From Thuidium tamariscinum (taxonomy: Eukaryota > Streptophyta > Bryopsida > Hypnales > Thuidiaceae), in contig OX344752.2 of NCBI GenBank assembly GCA_947034885.2, forward strand, positions 23,893,386-23,957,385: a stretch of 64,000 nt of DNA, written 5' to 3'. Numbering within the stretch: the stretch's first letter is position 1; each line of letters opens with the position of its first letter. Position numbers and translations under genes: made by a program. Under the pieces are notes generated by a model. The model saw only the letters and a list, made by a program, of their open reading frames with translations. It was not told where the DNA came from and searched no databases. This document shows positions 1-11,821 of this stretch, piece by piece.

Positions 1-1991
1 TCTTTTCAAACATCAATTTTTTGGGAAACTATAAATTGATTTTTGTTTTGTATATTATGACTTACAACCTCATATTTTCTTTAGAAGCTTGATTTCAAAT
101 GTAACATGTATTGATATATTTAAAAAGAGTCTTGAAATATTCTACAAAGAACTTTGACAATTTTATCATCCTCTTCATTAAATATTATACTCTATATGAT
201 CAATTCATAAGTGATATTGTTACATTTTCATAACACATCTAGTTATCAAATTTATCAAAACTTAGTCTTTTTGTTTAGTTTAATGTAAACTCGAAGAAAC
301 TCAAAAATAGCCTTGGGTATTTAGGAGTTATCGGGTACGTGCCTCAATTGTTTTTCCTATTTTGGATCTCAATTGTTTCTTCTTACATCCTAAAATAGTA
401 TAAATTAAAAGGATTGGCATTATGACAACTTCAATGTACAATTTGGACTAAAAAGGTTGGAATTGAGTTGAATAGTCAACATTTTATAAATAATTTCAAG
501 AACAATACCTCATAAGTAGTTTTCACACATGGCAAAAGATTCATTCTTTATTCTACAATCTTAAAAGCCTTTATTGAATATCATTGCAACTATAATGTAG
601 GATTTTTTTTAAATGGATGATTGCAAGAGAGACCAATATTATTTAGCATCACATCTAGAATGACAAAGTTGTCATCTTCTATATAACTTTTGAAGCGTTA
701 TTCCAATTAACTTGAATTTCTTAAGAACTTAAATTAATGGTTTTAAATATTTTTCTTTTACTTTACAATATTCACATTTCAATATTGTATAATCTAAAGA
801 AACCACTAATTTGAAAAATGTCCTAATAGTGCAAGTGACATTGATTTATTAATAAAAGCCACTCTATTTTGAATTATTTATTATAAATTTAATTGCAACT
901 ATATAATAGTTACTTCCAAAGATAGACTTTAATGATTACACTAATTTTCTAGGAAACACTAATTTTGTCCCTTTCAAATCAAAGTAGCTTTAGAATAGAA
1001 AATGTTGGATGTTTACAGCTTTTTTTTATTTTTTTGAAATTGAGGATTGTATTCCAAGTTTCCAACTAATAAACTCTAGGGGAGCTAGGATAGGCTGTTT
1101 GGAAATTCAAATCTGAAGAGAGATATGTTCTCCCTCTAAGCTTACCCTCAACTCTAAAATTGTGTAAGATTTTTATAAATTGAAACAAAAATAGACATAC
1201 TTGCATAATGGATCAATCCTCATTGTAACTAGAATTGTGAAATTGGTAGTTACTACCACTTTTGGATGCATTGTGGGTAAGTTTTTTATGAATTCAAACA
1301 ATAGACTAAAATAATATCTATCTCATAATGGCCACCACTCATGACTACTCTCACCAACAAGCATATTAGAACCAACCAGTGCTCGATTTTTTCTTTTCTT
1401 TTCAAAAAATGGACAATTTCCAATTTTCCATTGGATAGGATTCGGAATATTTTTTTGAGTTTTACTAGCTATTTTTCTTTGATTCTCATATTGAACCTTT
1501 TTCTCAAGTATCTACTTATTCTCTCTATTTTTTACTCTAGATAAAAAATTTATAGTTTTTTTTACCACTTTTTTCTTAAAACCTTCAACCAATCATTTTT
1601 CCCAATTCCACTTGGTAACTTTGAACTGGCCGCCGTTTTTTTCCAAACCCTGGAACCTATATCTTTCAAATAGATAGCATTATACTCCGTATGATTCACT
1701 AGAGGAAAAGTTACTAACTACCTACCCATGCCCGTTTTTCCCCTGAGCCTCCATCCAAAAGGTGGTGCCTGGGATTTTCCCCCAAAAGAGATAGATAAGG
1801 ATCCCAGATTGGATTTTTCTTTTTCTTTTTAAATGGCGTTACTTCTTATTCCTTTTTTTATTTTTATAAATGCATTGGATGCTCTTCATTACTATCTCAT
1901 GATACAAAAATTCGGTCAAGTTTGAACAATAACTTTTCACAATGTAATCAATTTTTAATCCTTCAGATGTTAACATTGATAAACATTGTCT
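1..1991. other. AT-rich DNA, no gene recognised
   Basis: No open frame longer than about 67 codons with protein-like character is visible, and I recognise no transposon ends. One copy of the 9-mer TACGGAGTA (as TACTCCGTA) lies near 1,684, and a slightly GC-richer patch lies at 1,610-1,800. Confidence 0.5.
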
Positions 1992-1995
1992 TTAA

Positions 1996-2920
1996 CCCTT
2001 AAAGGACCGCAACTATGTTTCCACCAAAACTGCTCAAAAACTGTCATTTCTAGGAGAGCTACCAAATTTCAGAAAAAAAATATTTTTTGACACATGTAAC
2101 CGTAAGATCTCTTAGTGCACTAGTTTGGGAAGATGTAGAAAAAATTTCAGAAATTTCCGCCATGTAGATTGCAAGATATTAGTGTTTGAAGTTACAAAAA
2201 TCATTTTTTTTCCACAGCGAAAATCTGGGCAGCTGCACTTCAGAAGGTCACATTTGTATGCAAAAATGTCCAAAATGGTTGCAACTCTTTGGATTCATTC
2301 TCCAATTCAACTTGGCTATATGCTTGAAAATTTTCATATCATTTGGAATTGTACAACATGTACAAAAAAAATAGTAAGAAGAAAGAAGTAGAGAATGATT
2401 CAAAATACAAAAATGGTAACAATTTATTTATTGAATTGAAAAATGCCAATCCCAATTGTTCAAATGTTGTAATAAAAAATCTACACCCAATGTTTTTATT
2501 TTTTTTCAAAAATATTGAAAATTGAGTAAAATAAAGGACTTCAAAGTTTATTTTAGAGAAGAGAATCCATAACTACCCGCAAACTAAAATCCTTCATAAC
2601 TTTTGACTCATTAATCCAAATGGAATGATTCAAAGCTTTACATGTATATATAAATCTATAAAACCAATTTCAAATTTTTATTTCCCAAAAAAGTGATTTT
2701 TCCTGATCTGCCCAAACTGCCCGAGTTGAGAAACAAACAACGTTTTATGCGATAACTTTTCAACCATGTAGTCAAAAGTCACGAAAATTGTTGGGCTTTG
2801 AAGATACTCCTCGTCCACACCTTCTATTAAATTTTGGTTCTAAAATATGGAAATCTGTAGCCACACGTACCTGCCCAAAATCGCTATGTTGCCAAAAAAG
2901 GCATGTTGGTCCTTTAGGGG
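1996..2920 (+). mobile_element. TTAA-family DNA transposon, copy A (non-autonomous)
   Basis: A 925-bp unit is flanked on both sides by TTAA (1,992-1,995 and 2,921-2,924). The left end reads CCCTTAAAGGACC and the right end is its inverse (reverse complement CCCCTAAAGGACC), so it has ~13-bp terminal inverted repeats and a perfect TTAA target duplication. Internal blocks recur in other copies: a CACCAAAACTGCTCAAAAA-type stretch after the left end, a block like ATGTAGATTGCAAGATAT, and a TGACTCATTAATCCAAATGG-type block. No transposase frame is present. TTAA duplications with CCC ends are the signature of the piggyBac superfamily; Kolobok and Sola3 also use TTAA. The family assignment is therefore inference. 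Confidence 0.8.
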
Positions 2921-2924
2921 TTAA

Positions 2925-3521
2925 TATTGCAATTGAATGTGGTACACTCTAATTTTGAAGAGGTTTTTTTCCTCAATTTGGAATAAGAAGTATGAGCGGA
3001 TTGTAGAGGCCATTTTGCCCCCCTCTTTTTATCCTTGGAAAAACGTAGGAACTTTTTATTTATAACGCATGAAAAAATTTGCAAATTCTGAGTTTATATT
3101 TGCAATGAAAGGCCCCAAATTAGCTAGGAGAGGTGTTAACAATAGAATAACACAATACAAAATACGGGACTTCTTTAATACTTTCACCCTTGGCTAGGCT
3201 TCCGCAATGAGCTCGTTGCAGTATTATAGACTTGACCCTACTAAACTTATATATTTCTAATAAAAAAACACAATCTAAAAGTGATAATATCTCCCACTAC
3301 ATTGAATAGGCTCATTATGTTGTCTTTCTAATTAGTTGCCCAATATAACACTTAGGTACAATATATGTTGAATATTTAGTTTACAAAATCTACAATATTT
3401 TATATATCAAATAAAACTAGTGTTATTTTATAGATCAAATTAAGAACTAGTGTGAAATAGTGTCTACAAAAAAGTTTGGGAAACCAAATGAGAATAATTG
3501 GTAAATTTGTTACTTGTAACA
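2925..3521. other. AT-rich DNA, no gene recognised
   Basis: No coding signal or element ends seen. Stretches of T and A and scattered stops in all frames. Confidence 0.5.
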
Positions 3522-3797
3522 TGGCGGTTACACTGAAAATTGCACCCTACCTAAACCTTCCATCATCACTCTATACACATCTCCAAAATCAATATGTATG
3601 TATATTCAAGAAGCAATTACTCGACGTCTACCAAAAAAACTCTCATCCTTCAAAACTTCTACATCCAATATCCAAATGTTGCAACATTCTTTGGTGCATT
3701 GGAACCTCTTTTCACTTGTTAACAAGAAAATATGAAAATTTGACTAGTCTAATAATAATAACTAGGCACAATAGAAAAAATTGTTTTTGAAGTACTC
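3522..3797 (+). mobile_element. Old mariner-like MITE (W family), degenerate copy
   Basis: This stretch aligns by eye to the better preserved element at 27,891-28,163. Shared features are a GGCGGTTACACTGAAAAT-type start, the run TCTTTGGTGCATTGGAACCT, a CACTTGTTAACAAGAAAATA-type block and an AACTAGGCACAATAG-type block near the right end. The right terminal repeat is eroded, so the boundaries are approximate. No coding capacity. Confidence 0.55.
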
Positions 3798-4139
3798 AAA
3801 TGGGGACCTTGAGTAGGAAGAAAAATGATTCAACATAGTTCAGTCCTAACTAAATAGGCACCAAAGGGAGTCTAATGCAAGCCATTAAGAAAATCATATC
3901 AAATTTGTATCCAACATTTGTCCCCTAGCCAAAGATAGATATAAGAAATTACTTCTATTTTGTGGTAACTTAGTGCTTTGTATTCTTCACCTCTTCCATT
4001 GTGTTTCTTGCAAATCTTTGCCAATTAGGAGCCTTTGATTCCAAATTTGAATTCCACTTTTCTAAATTTTATCATATGTACATGGATAATACAAATTTCA
4101 AGTGTTTTCCTTATGGCTAAAATTATGGACTTCAAATGA

Positions 4140-4490
4140 CAACTTAAGGTAGCCACCCCATTTCTAATCAGAAGGCTATTGTCTTTTTGTGAAATTGTGG
4201 TGCAGTTCTTGGAGCAATTGTGGCAATGGTTGGTTGCAAGGCTCTCAATATTTTGACCAGCCCTAGGGTGATTTTGCAAGTAACCTCTAGTCTCAAATAC
4301 AAAAGTTCACATCACCATTATACATTTATAGGTTGAAGAGAATCATCCTCTAAAAAAATTCATAGTAATTACATTTTGTGCAATGTAATTCTAAGAAAAA
4401 TATGCAATCTTTCTAAACTCTAATTCCGCACATAGGAAAAAATTTGCATTTAAAAAACCTGCTCTCCAAATATGCGTAATTGCTTTAGTG
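4140..4490 (+). repeat. Dispersed repeat R1, copy 1
   Basis: About 350 bp are repeated, with divergence, at 31,073-31,425. Shared blocks include CCATTTCTAATCA, a GGTTGGTTGCAAGGCTCTCA stretch, ATCACCATTAT, TTCATAGTAATTACA and TTTGCATT near the end. No terminal repeats are visible, and I cannot assign a class. It may be part of a larger element. Confidence 0.6.
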
Positions 4491-4835
4491 GTAGGAAATG
4501 AATCTGTTACCTCTACATCCTGCAAGTCTAAATACACTCGCGTAGAGTGAATTGGTGGACCTGCCAGTATAGTATATCCATCTCAATTCATGTACGGAGT
4601 ACTTGTTTTGAATACAAGTAAGCTTACATAGCATTCTTTTTACTTTAGCATTTTTGCAATTGGGTGCATCATGTTGAGCCACGGTATCTGTAACGTACAC
4701 TTCTGTACAATACAACCCCTTTTGAGCAATAGTAGAAAGGTGGTCCTGTGTACCGGTTGCAATTTTTATTTTTATTTTTTACTTTTTTACTTTTTTACTT
4801 TTTCAATTTCTAATATAGCAAGTACGGTAGTTCGT

Positions 4836-4925
4836 GGTGGAGGTTCGATGGATAACAATTATAATGGTGGAGGTTCGATGGATAACAATTATAATGGTGG
4901 AGGTTCGATGGAAAACAATTATAAT
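4836..4925 (+). repeat. 30-bp minisatellite, 3 units
   Basis: Three head-to-tail 30-bp units lie at 4,836-4,865, 4,866-4,895 and 4,896-4,925. The third differs by one base (GATAAC to GAAAAC). The unit length is a multiple of three, so a 99-codon open frame (4,671-4,970, plus strand) reads through it as three copies of GGGSMDNNYN. The frame is otherwise low-complexity and I do not take it as a gene. Confidence 0.9.
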
Positions 4926-7680
4926 TGTTTTAGTTGCAATGCAGTTGTACAACGAAGTATAGGATTATAAGGATTGTAATAGAGTTTTAATTTAGAATGA
5001 ACTGTGAAGTATTCTCCATTCAATATTCATCCGACACTTGTCAACATGGATAAATCTATTCTCTATGGAATCCATCATATCAATCTACATTCACAAAAAA
5101 CAATTAGGAAATGAATACAATTATAAAATGACATTAGTTGTTAAGTTGTTTCCAAAGTCTTTACCTAATTATCTTATATTAATTGTCCCATATCCCTGCC
5201 CATATCAATTGTCAAGGGTACTATTAGTTTGGATTTATAAGATTTGAAAGTTTTTGTACTCTTATATAATGAATTTTCTTAATAGAATTCTATGATTTCT
5301 ATACTTTATAGATTTCTATAGTGTGAATGTTTTTACAATCTATAGAGATCCAAAAATATTTAAAATCCAATAGATTTCAAAACCTATAAAACTAGATGTA
5401 AAATATCAAATCTACAAATAATTGAGATTAGAATTTGAAAATCTACAAGTTAGCTACAAGTTACAAATAAAACACATACAAGTTGCAATGAATTTACAAA
5501 TGAGTGGCAAGCAATTCACCAACAAGTCGCAAAATTTGTTGATACTTCATATCTAGCAACAAATACTACATAAGCAACGACATCGTAAGAAATTGTAGAC
5601 AAAGTTCCAAATAGGTTTTGTATTCAAATCACAATTCAAATGAGTATTTTTGGCATTGAAAAGTTTATTAGGATTTCTGTAAAATAACTTTGAATTTGTT
5701 TGTTGTTGTAAGAACGGCAAAAGCTCTTCATGGATTTGTTATTTGATGTCATTTCCATATCTTGGCATCTTTCAAAAAGCATATTCTAAAAAAATTAATT
5801 TTGATGCCTATTTTAGATTTCAAACTATAAGGTATATATTTGTCATGATTTTTGACACTAGAATTGTACCTTTTTTACTAAATCGACTATGTTTGCATCA
5901 ACTTCATGATGCTAATACAAAAAAAGATTTTCAAATACAAGTTTAGATTGCCCTACTAAGATCTCAATGTTGTATTTAGGATAAAATCATCCCATACAAA
6001 TTTCCTATGAAGTTTTCACAAAAAAGCACCACCACTATTGATTGCAAATATGTAGAAAATTTGACAATCTTTGCATATTCAAAACATTTTATTCATTTAT
6101 AAATGCACTTAAGTTCAATTTATAGCTCTAAATTAATGTACAATTCACAATCCATGTCAACCACTTCTTAGATGATCCATCCATTAATCTTTAAAGGACA
6201 TATATATCAAGGCCAAAGAACATCTTAAGAGAATATTGTATGAAATTTTAGGATATGAGCATAAATACTTGAATAGGTCAACAACTAAATAAACAAGAAT
6301 GTTTGACCTAGTAGGGCAAGGAAACAAGGAAATTGTTTTGCTCATATATCATTCAATGCTATTCTCTCTGTGATATGGATAGTGTCTCTAGGCTTTATAT
6401 GATCCAACCTTTAAATCAAACAATCTCTTTTAAAGTATAATTTTTGTAACAATTTGTATTTTGGAGATAATATTTAGAAAGCTTAAAATACACTAATTTT
6501 GAATATTTTCTATCAAACTTCTCTTAGTGTGAACCTAAAGAGTACACCAAATTAGCAATTGTATAATGATGTTTTATCTCTACAACCTCTATTCCAATAT
6601 TCTTTTTCATTTTTTTCATTTTAAAAAATGAACTAAATTTTTTTATTTAAAATTACATTAAAAAAACGTAATTTAAAAAAAAATGAATATTTTAAAAACA
6701 ACTAATAAAGTTTGACTAAATAGAGTCATTGAATGTCCTTTAAAGGTTCAGTTTGGAGCAAACCAAACTTTGAGCTTGCAAATACAAAATTTATGAAGTT
6801 AATCATTTTACCAACAAATTCGTTATAAAAAATTAATCCTAATTGGTAGTTGGACAAGGAGGTCATTGTTAGAGACACTTCTCTATTTTTTGTAGTGTTT
6901 TGGCAAAATTTATATTTCAACTTTAGAATATTATGAGTACTATGAATAATACATAGCAAAATAATTTTAGCCATTGATTATTAAAATTGACAAGTAAAAA
7001 TACCATTGCAAGAACTATGAACTACTTGTCTACTTGCAAGTTCTAAAGTAATACTAAGGAAAAAGAAAGGTAAAATGTCATAAAAAATAGAAACAAATGA
7101 ATATTTCAAATTTCTCTAATTAGAGTAGAATTGTAGAAACTACACTTGACAAAAATTTGTTGGATTCAAACTCACAAAACATCTTTTTTTTACATAAACT
7201 CACAACAAGAATATTATATATTACAAGAATTGGTCAAAATATACACGCTACAATTGAAGAGAGAAGCATGCATTAAGTTTCTTTTACTTCTTGAAGTAGA
7301 ACTCTAAAATTATAGAAGTGAGTAATTTTTCCACAATCATAAAAAAATTTGAAACATGTATTGAAGCAACTTCCAAAAACACAATTAGATGAAAGCTTTC
7401 AACTTTTCTCATCCAAACCTTAAATTTGGTTATTAGTTTGTTTTGTTTGTTATATTGAGATTCGAGGGATTGTGTGTCCCCTAGTCACGTTCTCAGTGTT
7501 GTCAAAAAGCCCTAGGTGACAATGGTGAAGTGTGGTGCATGGGCTTTATTTCATGGCATTTTGACGCACAATGAGCATTGAGCAAGTTATTAAATTTTTG
7601 AAGTGTATACAAATTTTAGAAAATTAGATAATCACTCTCTTTAGGGGAGTTTCTCTCTCTATAGGGAAATTCAGGGAACT
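4926..7680. other. AT-rich intergenic DNA
   Basis: No recognised gene or element ends. All open frames are below about 85 codons and rich in F, I, K and N, as expected by chance here. A block at 7,430-7,560 resembles 36,480-36,620 (a TTTGTTTTGTT...ATATTGAGAT start and a shared TGGCATTTTGAC), which hints at another old dispersed repeat. Confidence 0.5.
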
Positions 7681-7962
7681 TAGGGAACGCCTCTGGGAAC
7701 CTCGTTCTTATATTTTGGCTGTGGCACAGTCTAAGGCCTCATGAGGAGTGAAGTCTTTGAACGTTTGGTTTGCGTCCTCCGCAGCCGCGACTCCCGCGAG
7801 CGAGTGTTTTAGGGTTCCTGATTCAGCACATTGGCTCGGTCCGTCCTTGTAGCAACACTCAGGCAGATCGACGATGCAACCGACGTGTGCTTTTTCCTGC
7901 ACTTTTTCCAACCCGCCGTTGAACTTTCCAGCACTTTCAAGACTGATACGGAGTACTAAAGC

Positions 7963-8068
7963 TTACTGTTGATGATGGGTTTGCATGTGCAACAGGAGAT
8001 ATTCCAGCGAGCTTCCGGGCTTCGCCTCCGTCGGTTCCGGGGCCGGTAGAATAGAGATTCCTGCACCG
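7963..8068 (-). CDS. Candidate terminal exon, unrecognised
   Basis: On the minus strand a T-rich tract ending TTCTTCCCAG (acceptor AG at 8,069-8,070) precedes an open stretch. In one frame it reads GISILPAPEPTEAKPGSS and onward for 34 residues to a TAA at 7,963-7,965. The proline/glutamate-rich composition and the good polypyrimidine tract make a last exon plausible. The other two frames are also open over most of this length, so the frame is not decided. No domain is recognisable. A GTGTAAG donor-like word lies only about 60 bp upstream, which would be a very short intron for a plant. It could equally be chance in a GC-richer stretch. Confidence 0.2.
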
Positions 8069-9329
8069 CTGGGAAGAACAAAAAAATTTAAAAAAATAAC
8101 AAATTGGCGGGCTGCGTTTTGACTTTCTTACACCCACATGAGCGGATGAGCCAGCCACTCCAGGCCAGCCTACGTAATATATTACGGAGTAATAAGTACC
8201 GCTTGCCTGTCCAGAAGAATAATAATAAATCTTTCGTCGGAGGGAATGGCCAGCCAGCTAGAAACTGTCCTATACATCAATCATCAATCAATTGGCGCGG
8301 GACCGGACTTTGAACAACAGAACACAGACTTCGGTCCGCCAAGGAATGTGTGTATTTATATGGACGGAATTGATGCCCGTCATCACTAGGGTCGAAAGAC
8401 TAGCCAGCCACTCTTACCCATTGACTACTGGATATCGATCGATCAACGAAAGTGCAAATGGCGTGAAACTCAACACTCACGACGGAGTGAATGGCAAGCA
8501 ACACTAACTTAGCTTCTGCAACGGATCATCAGTCTTATTACTTGAGGACTTCTTGAACACCTCCATCTGTACAGTGCTTTGAGGTCATCGATGGAGGCCG
8601 GGTCACGTTGAGTGAAAAGGGCTTAAAAGCGACCAACCAACTACAGATCGACGATACTGCGAACCCCGTCGCTTTTCATTCCCTCAAGTAGCGACAAAGC
8701 CTGGCGTGAGTGCTAAAAGTCAGAAAGGACAAAGCGTGGGACCGACTTCGCTACTGTGAATTAGTATGAAATACTCCGTAGTTCATTTTCAGAGAGAAGT
8801 AATAACAACGGTGCGGAGCTCCGGAATGGAAAACCAGGGGGTTAGCTCCAAATAGTGAGAGAGCCTCGAACATCGAGTTAGGCATTATAAAAGGTTTTAC
8901 AGGGTCAGTACAAACATGAAAACACAGTCCGTGACTCCGTGTAGATTGGGGAAGGGATCCGAGTGAGAATTCACATGGTAATTAACTTCGACCACTGTCA
9001 AGTCTTCTCGTGGATAGCTTATCAATGGATAGTCTACGAGGTCGTCATGTAACTTACTAACTACTGTAGCTTTCCAACAAGTGGTGCAAACCTCCTTATA
9101 ACCAGTCAACAAGAGAGTGACATCTATGGTTGATTGTTTCAAGAGGTAGACTTGGCATTATGGTCTTGAGGACTTGCATATCATGTGGCAGGCAGTGGAG
9201 TGAGAATTCTGATGATGGGGAGTGATGAACTGCTTGAATGACTGCTTGGGGTGCAGCACTTGACCATGTTCAATTCAAAGGTTCCGTTTGACTTGACTAA
9301 TGATGACTTAAGCTTTTATCATCACTCAC

Positions 9330-9658
9330 AAATCTCTCCGATCCGTTTCCGATCTGTGCTTTCCATTGATTGACAAGCAGCTCGATTTGCATGTGATATC
9401 GATTCGTAATTGATTGTGTTTGGCGACGCCGATAGATCAGTTTGATTCTCGACAGGCATTTTCAAATTTATCTTGACGAAGACTTTGTTGACTAGCGCCT
9501 CCAGGTAGCCGGAGGAGTGGAGGAGGCGCAAGTTTTTTTGCCCCAATTCTGAGGCTTCAAATTCCAATGCTGTCTCACGACTTGCAACGTCGACGCTGAA
9601 AATGAGGGGAAATAGATCGGACAGAACCAGAAAGCTTCCTTGTTTCCAGCTGGGGGTA
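9330..9658 (-). CDS. Candidate internal exon, unrecognised
   Basis: The minus strand shows an acceptor (TTTTAATTTTCAG, AG at 9,659-9,660) and a donor (GTGAGT at 9,324-9,329) 329 bp apart. One frame is open from end to end, about 109 codons, with sections reading SFLVLSDLFPLIFSVDVA and then EFEASELGQKNLRLLHSSG. An uninterrupted frame bounded exactly by canonical splice signals is the best coding hint in the island. A second frame (VPPAGNKEAFWFCPIYF and onward) runs to a TAG near 9,500. It is the frame that would continue from the neighbouring upstream exon candidate, so the two readings conflict. No family is recognised. A decayed gene or chance cannot be excluded. Confidence 0.25.
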
Positions 9659-9807
9659 CTGAAAATTAAAATATTTAATCATTGTATATCCTGTTGCTGT
9701 TGGTGAGCACCCCATTTCCTGCTGAAGCAGTTGCTATCCATAGTTTACTGTGCCAGGTGGTATAATTTCGAGCTCCTGGAGCTGCCACGTCATTCGATGA
9801 TACTCAC

Positions 9808-9964
9808 CTTTTTCCAATTGTCGATGGCAATCCAAAAAAAGTGACAAAAACAAGCACACCACCAGAAGATTCATAGAGTGCGTAGATCCCATGTAATAGA
9901 CAGTGAAACTATATATGACATTCCACAGCGTAATTGGAATTTCGGGCTCTAATCCATACTGAAA
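9808..9964 (-). CDS. Candidate exon with hydrophobic segment, unrecognised
   Basis: On the minus strand an acceptor-like ACTGTGCAG precedes an open frame that runs to a strong donor (AAAAG then GTGAGTATC, donor at 9,802-9,807). The frame reads FQYGLEPEIPITLWNVIY, then an in-frame Met (MGSTHSM) followed by a leucine/valine-rich run (NLLVVCLFLSLFL). That run could be a membrane segment or, if translation starts at the Met, a signal peptide. A 149-bp intron would separate it from the candidate exon at 9,330-9,658. Exon phase 1 leads into the shorter frame of that exon. I do not recognise the protein; real but lineage-specific, decayed or spurious are all possible. Confidence 0.25.
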
Positions 9965-11277
9965 CTGCACAGTTGCATATACGTAGTTGCGTTGAGGAAT
10001 TAACCCTCAAAAGCACATTTGTGGGCCTAGAAGGACTGCCCAAATTTGAATTTCAGAACCCTTAGTAAATGGAGATTGTGCAGCTTGTTCAAATCATGAA
10101 TCAATGATGAACTTCCACCCTCCTCAAGGGCAAAGGCAACTTCGAAGTCCCTATTGAAAAGTTTTATCAAACTTTCCAATGCAAAAACTGCAAGTTCCAA
10201 TCATGATTCAAAACTTAAGACTTAGATTTTTTTGATGCATCGTGTGAAAACGAAGAGAATGATGCCAAGGAAATTCAGATGTAGTTTAGTATTGGAAGAA
10301 TTTTCCAGATGATTCTCTTAATTAAAACCCCAGTCTGTCGTTGTAAGTCCATGCATGGGCCGGCTTTTACGGTTTTCGTGCTGTTCCTGTAGCTTCAGGT
10401 AATTAACTTAAGATTATGCACAAAGAGAATCTAATTTCCTTTTCCAAGGTCTTCACGAGGTGATCGAGTGAGGAGCTTCATGCATGCGCGCATGGACTGT
10501 ACAGCGACCAATTTTAGTGTTGCAGTAGCATAATAACTTGACATATCCGCATATATGATTGATTTTCTAGTATTTTAACGATGCAGTGTAGGCGGGGGGC
10601 TGTACTGCAGCAATCCTCTCGCCGCAGATTGAAATGATAAGTTAAGTCAAATGTTTGACAATTTGGCAGATGCGAAGAGCTCGATCAGAACCACGCACGG
10701 TAGGTTCCCGAACATATGTATTCTAAAGTATATGTTCTCCTGCGCCTTTTAAAACTATTACCTGCAGGGAATTTAGCTCTTGCAAGCTTCCATGCGCCAC
10801 CCGCCAGAGGGGCGGAGTGGCCGATCGAAACGAATTATAGTATCAGGCTAGCTACAAGCAGCCGGCTCATGCAGGCCGGTCAGTAGGGGAGGTACGTTAT
10901 TATTATAATTAATTATTAATACGTGGTGGCTGGATAGGATACGGTAGAGGCGGTCCCAAAAGTAAGAATACTCTACGATATGCTACTGTAGGGAGCAAGT
11001 TGGTTGCTTTTGGGCTTTGCCGCTTTGGCCTTTGCTTTGTTTGCTTCCAGGTTGACTCTTGCCACGAATTGAAGGCCGGCTCAAGGCAATACATATCAGG
11101 AATTTATGACTTGCACTTGCATACAAACAGTACAAGCAACTGAAGCAAGCTAACGGAAAATAATTGTGGGCTATGAGTACGACTTAATTTAGAGTGTGCA
11201 GTGGACCAGTGGTGCAGGAAGGATCGGGGAAGTTAATTCTGAGGGTGCACCCAAAAGTAGTGTGGCTTAACCCGTAA

Positions 11278-11818
11278 GAGCATCCCCATGCTAGATCCCT
11301 CAAGCAGGGGTGCTAAGTGGGGTTTGGTATGGGTTGATGACTAGTGAAGGTCCTTCATAGTCTTAGTTGCTTCATGCTTACATTATTAATTCACTCACTA
11401 AATACGTCTCCCAAGCTAAAGAACCATTTTTATGAAGGCAGGTGGAATGGTCAGGCCAAATGTGGGGCCTTAGAGCTCTGAATGGGCAAACATTCTTTGA
11501 GAATGTGCCATAATATTGTCCCTGTGTCTCTTTGCGTCACCAGGCCACTTGTGGCTAGTGCCTTGTATCTCTATTTCTGGCAATGAAATTCCGTTTCATT
11601 TGTTTCAAAAAAAAAATGTGCCATAATTGAACAAATCAGGGTATAGTGAGGCACATGGAAGGCCCACAATAGTTCAATGCCATTTTTACTTTGAAGTGTT
11701 TGTTGGCTAAATTTTCTGTTTGGTGTATTTGGCATAGGGTAGTGTCACAGGCCAAACACACCACATTATCATTTTTCAACCCTTTGGTGTGCAAGCATGG
11801 GGATGCTCTAAGCATTGA
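11278..11818 (+). mobile_element. PIF/Harbinger-like MITE, copy P1
   Basis: A 541-bp unit has terminal inverted repeats GAGCATCCCCATGCT / AGCATGGGGATGCTC and a 3-bp TAA target duplication (11,275-11,277 and 11,819-11,821). TAA/TTA duplications and GAGCATC ends are typical of PIF/Harbinger elements. Its interior aligns to the copy at 47,164-47,592 (shared blocks TTTGGCATAGG, GACAGTG/GTAGTG and CCCACAAT). It is interrupted by a 100-bp retroposed insert at 11,515-11,614. No transposase. Confidence 0.88.
11515..11614 (+). mobile_element. Short retroposed insert (LINE/SINE 3' fragment) with 13-bp TSD
   Basis: A 100-bp segment ending in an A-tail (11,607-11,614) is flanked by the perfect 13-bp direct repeat AATGTGCCATAAT (11,502-11,514 and 11,615-11,627). 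The host MITE is continuous if the segment and one repeat are removed, as comparison with copy P2 shows. Just before the tail is the stem-loop AATGAAA-TTCCG-TTTCATT (11,582-11,600). This is target-primed reverse transcription of a 3' end, either a severely 5'-truncated LINE or a SINE. Confidence 0.88.
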
Positions 11819-11821
11819 GAC

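Larger units (their letters stand above)
7681..11270. other. GC-richer island, possible host gene region
   Basis: Base composition shifts abruptly from about 70% AT to near 50-55% AT, with frequent CG, GATCG and CCGG words absent from the flanks. The region has several splice-like signals on the minus strand (listed separately) and three of the six TACGGAGTA 9-mers of the window (near 7,947, 8,182 and 8,771). No transposon ends were recognised. I could not assemble a recognisable protein. It could be a host gene with short exons, a promoter region or a decayed gene. Confidence 0.4.
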
